A stretch of DNA of 9,194 bases from an uncultured Solirubrobacterales bacterium (GTDB taxonomy: Bacteria > Actinomycetota > Thermoleophilia > Solirubrobacterales > Solirubrobacteraceae): the NCBI GenBank assembly GCA_937973575.1, contig CALJKH010000102.1, positions 1-9,194 of the forward strand. The letters are read 5' to 3'. A program made the position numbers and the translations under genes. Under the pieces are notes generated by a model. It was not told the origin of the DNA. It worked only from the letters and a program-made list of their open reading frames with translations, and did not search any database. This document shows, piece by piece, positions 6,773-9,194 of the stretch (its first letter is position 1; each line of letters starts with the position of its first letter).

Positions 6773-6780
6773 CACCCCCA

Positions 6781-7554
6781 ATGGCTCAAACCATCGCTGT
6801 TCTATCGCAAAAAGGTGGCACTGGTAAGACCACGACGGTCAGGACTCTGACCGACGCATTCCGGCGAGCCGGCTTGAAGGTTTTGGCGATTGACCTTGAC
6901 CCTCAAGGCAACCTCTCCGACTACTTCGACATTGACCCCGAGGCAACCCCGACAGTTGCCGAGGTGCTGCTTGGTCGCGCAACTTCAGCTGAGTCTGTCC
7001 ATGACGATGTGATTCCAGCGAATCTCGGCCTAGCTGAGGCCGAGCTGGTGCTGGGCGGCAAGATGGGCCGCGAATTAACACTCCGCAAAGCCCTCGGCGA
7101 CGTTGGCCACTCGTACGACCTGGTCATGATCGACTGCCCTCCAGCTCTCGGCCTACTGACTGTCAACGCACTTGTGGCTGCCGACCACGCACTGATCTCA
7201 GCCGAGGCGCAGTACTTCGCGATGCAAGGCGTAGAGCAGGCCCTTGAAGTAATCGAGCTCGCCCGCGACGGACTCAACCCAACCCTCGACTGGCTTGGAG
7301 TAATCCTCAACATCGCTGACCTGCGAACAGTCCACTCACGCGAAGCGCAGGCGGCTTTGCGCGAACATGTTGGTGACCGCCTAATTGACCCTCCAGTGCG
7401 GGCGTCAATCGCCTACGCGGAGTCAGCCGAGCGCGGCCAGTCGATCATTGATCACCGCCCAGATCTTGCAGCTGACTACCTGCAGATAGCAGCTGAAGTT
7501 GCCCGTCGGGTTGGCCAAGCGGACGCTGCGGCCAAGCTCGACTCGATGGTCTAG
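6781..7554 (+). CDS. ParA/MinD-family ATPase (orphan ParA)
   Basis: A 257-residue deviant Walker A ATPase. The Walker A is KGGTGKTT at 11-18, with signature lysine K11 and K16; the A-prime motif is DLDPQGN (38-44) and the Walker B is LVMIDCPP (114-121). These are complete, so the protein should dimerise with ATP and bind DNA non-specifically, moving plasmids, chromosome origins or protein cargo over the nucleoid or membrane. The ATG at 6781 is chosen because it gives the usual immediate MAQTIAVLSQKGG opening; the frame is open back to 6709 but those 24 extra residues are low-complexity and unlike the family. There is no N-terminal helix-turn-helix domain, so it resembles chromosomal or Soj-type ParA rather than P1-type. 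No parB or parS-like repeats are next to it, so its partner is unknown. It ends 3 bp from the convergent NTF2-like gene. Confidence 0.92.
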   Translation: MAQTIAVLSQKGGTGKTTTVRTLTDAFRRAGLKVLAIDLDPQGNLSDYFDIDPEATPTVAEVLLGRATSAESVHDDVIPANLGLAEAELVLGGKMGRELTLRKALGDVGHSYDLVMIDCPPALGLLTVNALVAADHALISAEAQYFAMQGVEQALEVIELARDGLNPTLDWLGVILNIADLRTVHSREAQAALREHVGDRLIDPPVRASIAYAESAERGQSIIDHRPDLAADYLQIAAEVARRVGQADAAAKLDSMV

Positions 7555-7557
7555 TTC

Positions 7558-7962
7558 TTACTCGGCAGGGGGAGCTTCGGCGCTGCCCATGGCAGCTTCG
7601 AAGCGGGCTTTCATCGCTTCTGAAAGGGCGATCGTTCCGCTTAACGGGCGGATCATCACCGTGAAGTTAGTTACGAGGCCTTCATCGTTCGTCTGGAGGA
7701 GGTCAACACCCTCAAGCGACTTGTCGCCAACATTCGCCTCGAACCGCAGCATGTGGCTGTTGCCCTGTGAGGCCTGGTCCACATAGCGGAAATTCTCGAA
7801 TGTCTTCTCGACATTCTCAAGGATGAACATGATCGCGTCCAGCCCTTCGTAAGGCTTGAAGACTGCTGGGCTGCGGAATTCAATGCTCTCCGCGAACAGC
7901 TCACGGGCGCCCTCCATGTCATGCGTCTCAACGCACTTGCGGAACTTGTCACCTGTGTTCAT
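7558..7962 (-). CDS. NTF2/SnoaL-like protein coupled to thrB
   Basis: A 134-residue protein with the NTF2-like alpha-beta barrel pattern: an N-terminal helical part (MNTGDKFRKCVETHDMEGARELFAESIEF), the FRSPAVFKPYEGLDAIMFIL stretch that is a recognisable SnoaL-2 signature, then strands ending in TNFTVMIRPLSG, a conserved-looking segment in this group. Such folds serve as small enzymes or ligand-binding proteins; function here is unknown. The ATG at 7962 is preferred over the frame start at 8028, because a strong GGGGAGGAAG precedes it and the first 22 residues of the longer version would just be thrB read in another frame. Its ATG overlaps the thrB stop as ATGA, so it is translationally coupled to threonine synthesis genes. 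A link to threonine metabolism is inference only. Confidence 0.87.
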   Translation of the reverse strand: MNTGDKFRKCVETHDMEGARELFAESIEFRSPAVFKPYEGLDAIMFILENVEKTFENFRYVDQASQGNSHMLRFEANVGDKSLEGVDLLQTNDEGLVTNFTVMIRPLSGTIALSEAMKARFEAAMGSAEAPPAE

Positions 7963-8813
7963 GCCACTTCCTCCCCGTTTACCTTTGCTCCAACTGTCGA
8001 GAATGAAGTGCGGATCACCCTCGCCCACTCCGACACATCAGCCTCTACCTTGGCTGCAACTGCATCAGCCTCATCGGCCGCAGCCCAGACAAGGACAGCC
8101 GACCCAGCACCGGAGATAGTGGCGCCGAGCGACCCGAAGTCCGCGGCACGCTGGACTAGGTCCCAGGACTTGGGGAACAGAGGCGAGCGGCGCTCCTGGT
8201 GAAGATGGTCGCGCAGGCCGATTGCGATCAGGTCGAGGTCGTCGGTCGCGAGGCCCGCCCCGAGGATTGCTCCAAGGCCGGCGTTCGCAACAGCGTCTGC
8301 CATTGGAACTTGATCGGGCAGGACAGAGCGGGCGTCGGCAGTGTGCACCGACTCCTCAGGGATTACGAGGATTGGAGCGACTGAATTTGGTGGCTCAAGC
8401 GTTACGACTGTGCCATCGGTGTGGATGGTGACGCCACCGTGCCAGGCAGCTGTGGCGTTGTCAATCACGCCATCAACCTCAATCGCTAGTGCGAGGGGAT
8501 CGTCAATCTCCCCACCCAGAGCCTTGGCAGCAAGCACGCCGCCAAGAGCCGCGCAGGAGCTCGAGCCAAGACCACCGCATAGTGGTATCGCGCTCTCAAC
8601 TGTGAACTTGAACCCGTCCGCTGAGAGGACGCGCTCAAAGGCTTGAACTAGAAGGTTGCTGCGGTCAGTTGGGACATCAATGTTCGCGACAAGCTCAAAC
8701 TCATCGGCTGGCTCTACCTCAACGACTAGATCAAGGTCTAGTGCCACAGCCATCGAGTCAAAGCCCGGGCCTAAATTGGCCGAAGTTGCCGGGACTGAGA
8801 CTCGAACGCTCAT
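7959..8813 (-). CDS. thrB: Homoserine kinase (GHMP family)
   Basis: A 284-residue cytoplasmic kinase that phosphorylates L-homoserine with ATP to O-phosphohomoserine, the substrate of threonine synthase. GHMP motif 1 is VPATSANLGPGFDSMAVAL (7-25), motif 2 (the phosphate loop) is PLCGGLGSSSCA (77-88) and motif 3 is GATISGAGSAVL (230-241), all intact. The usual HPDN or HYDN segment reads VIDNATAAWHGG (116-127): Asp-Asn is kept but the preceding His is replaced, a modest divergence from the common ThrB pattern. Length is near the family's roughly 300. The ATG overlaps the thrC stop by the ATGA arrangement, and its own TGA overlaps the next gene's ATG in the same way. No Shine-Dalgarno is evident, so translation probably depends on coupling to thrC. 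Confidence 0.94.
   Translation of the reverse strand: MSVRVSVPATSANLGPGFDSMAVALDLDLVVEVEPADEFELVANIDVPTDRSNLLVQAFERVLSADGFKFTVESAIPLCGGLGSSSCAALGGVLAAKALGGEIDDPLALAIEVDGVIDNATAAWHGGVTIHTDGTVVTLEPPNSVAPILVIPEESVHTADARSVLPDQVPMADAVANAGLGAILGAGLATDDLDLIAIGLRDHLHQERRSPLFPKSWDLVQRAADFGSLGATISGAGSAVLVWAAADEADAVAAKVEADVSEWARVIRTSFSTVGAKVNGEEVA
7967..7976 (-). promoter_or_regulatory. Strong ribosome-binding site of the NTF2-like gene
   Basis: GGGGAGGAAG on the minus strand lies inside the last thrB codons, with its GGAGGA core 6 nt before the ATG at 7962. It decides the start of this gene and contrasts with the genes behind TANNNT hexamers, which have no such site. Confidence 0.75.
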
Positions 8814-9194
8814 CCGAGTACTGCCGCGCGCAGAGCTTCCAAGTTGGTCTCACACTTGGTGAGTCCGCCGCCTTGAGCCAAAGCAGTGTCCGGGTCCTTC
8901 AAGCCATTACCAGTCAGGACGCAAACCACATCCTCAGTCGTGCCTGCCCCGTGGACCATTAGCCCAGCGACCGACGCAGCAGATGCTGGCTCGCAGAAGA
9001 TCCCTTCCTTGGATGCGAGGAAACGGTAGGCCTCCAGAATCTCATCGTCGGTGACCTTGCGGATCTCGCCACCAGACTCAGCTACGGCGTTCATCGCTCC
9101 GTCCCAGCTGGCGGGCTTGCCGATTCGAATGGCGGTCGCGATTGTCTCTGGGTTGTCGATCGGGGCGCCATCAACCAATGGAGCTGCGCCAGCA
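8810..9194 (-). CDS. thrC: Threonine synthase, C-terminal fragment
   Basis: The last 127 residues of a PLP enzyme converting O-phosphohomoserine to threonine; the N-terminus with the PLP lysine lies beyond the right edge. The visible part reads AGAAPLVDG, then DNPETIATAIRIGKPASWDGA, the EGIFCEPASAASVAGL segment (conserved core of the PLP-dependent fold type II) and VLTGNGLKDPDTAL, the C-terminal motif usually seen as TGHGLKDP in this family. The reading frame is open to the window edge. It leads the operon thrC-thrB-NTF2-like. Whether hom lies upstream, as in many actinobacteria, cannot be seen. Confidence 0.95.
   Translation of the reverse strand, partial: AGAAPLVDGAPIDNPETIATAIRIGKPASWDGAMNAVAESGGEIRKVTDDEILEAYRFLASKEGIFCEPASAASVAGLMVHGAGTTEDVVCVLTGNGLKDPDTALAQGGGLTKCETNLEALRAAVLG

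Noticed and set aside
6709..6780. Upstream extension of the ParA-like protein to a start at 6709
   Set aside because: The extra 24 residues are unlike the family, whose members start directly with the strand before Walker A, and the TACACT hexamer at 6767-6772 would lie inside the coding region.
7963..8028. Longer NTF2-like frame starting at 8028
   Set aside because: The added 22 residues are thrB sequence in another frame, and a strong ribosome-binding site precedes the ATG at 7962.
9176..9178. TTG as a start codon of a complete small gene at the right edge
   Set aside because: The frame stays open to the window edge and continues the conserved threonine synthase sequence upstream, so the gene is simply cut by the edge.

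Overview
The window looks like a tightly packed chromosomal segment from a high-GC Gram-positive bacterium of the Actinomycetota. Pointers are the moderately high GC, a MarP-type membrane protease, a lysine-repeat tail on a topoisomerase, a PASTA-less class B penicillin-binding protein, a lipoprotein, and apparently leaderless promoters. The AddB-like N-terminus and the NTF2-like protein most resemble what I remember from Thermoleophilia (Solirubrobacterales-like) genomes. That placement is an impression, not a computed result. I see no transposase, integrase, tRNA, rRNA, CRISPR array or phage gene.

Layout. Positions 1-3826 hold three genes on the minus strand, transcribed right to left: marP-like protease, then topoisomerase III (topB type), then the N-terminus of an AddB-like helicase/nuclease that runs off the left edge. 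A 76-bp divergent promoter region separates marP from a plus-strand class B penicillin-binding protein (3903-5609). That gene collides tail to tail, with overlapping stop codons, with a minus-strand pair: an SRPBCC-fold protein (6199-6693) followed by a lipoprotein of unknown function (5606-6187). A second divergent region (6694-6780) separates the SRPBCC gene from an orphan ParA-like ATPase (6781-7554). ParA ends 3 bp from a minus-strand operon that enters from the right edge: threonine synthase (partial), homoserine kinase and a small NTF2/SnoaL-fold protein, all joined by 4-bp ATGA overlaps.

How the genes work together. thrC and thrB carry out the last two steps of threonine synthesis, and the NTF2-like gene is translationally coupled to them. 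MarP and the penicillin-binding protein both act at the cell envelope and share a promoter region, with the lipoprotein nearby. Topoisomerase III and the AddB-like protein are both DNA-repair or recombination factors.

The most notable structure is regulatory. Each of the six genes that begins a transcription unit or lies behind a gap has a TANNNT hexamer (mostly TANNCT) close upstream. In five of the six it ends only 6-9 nt before the start codon, which predicts leaderless mRNAs. The operon-internal thrB and NTF2 genes use ATGA coupling instead. I did not find a convincing new defence, mobile or biosynthetic system. No intergenic stretch exceeds about 90 bp.
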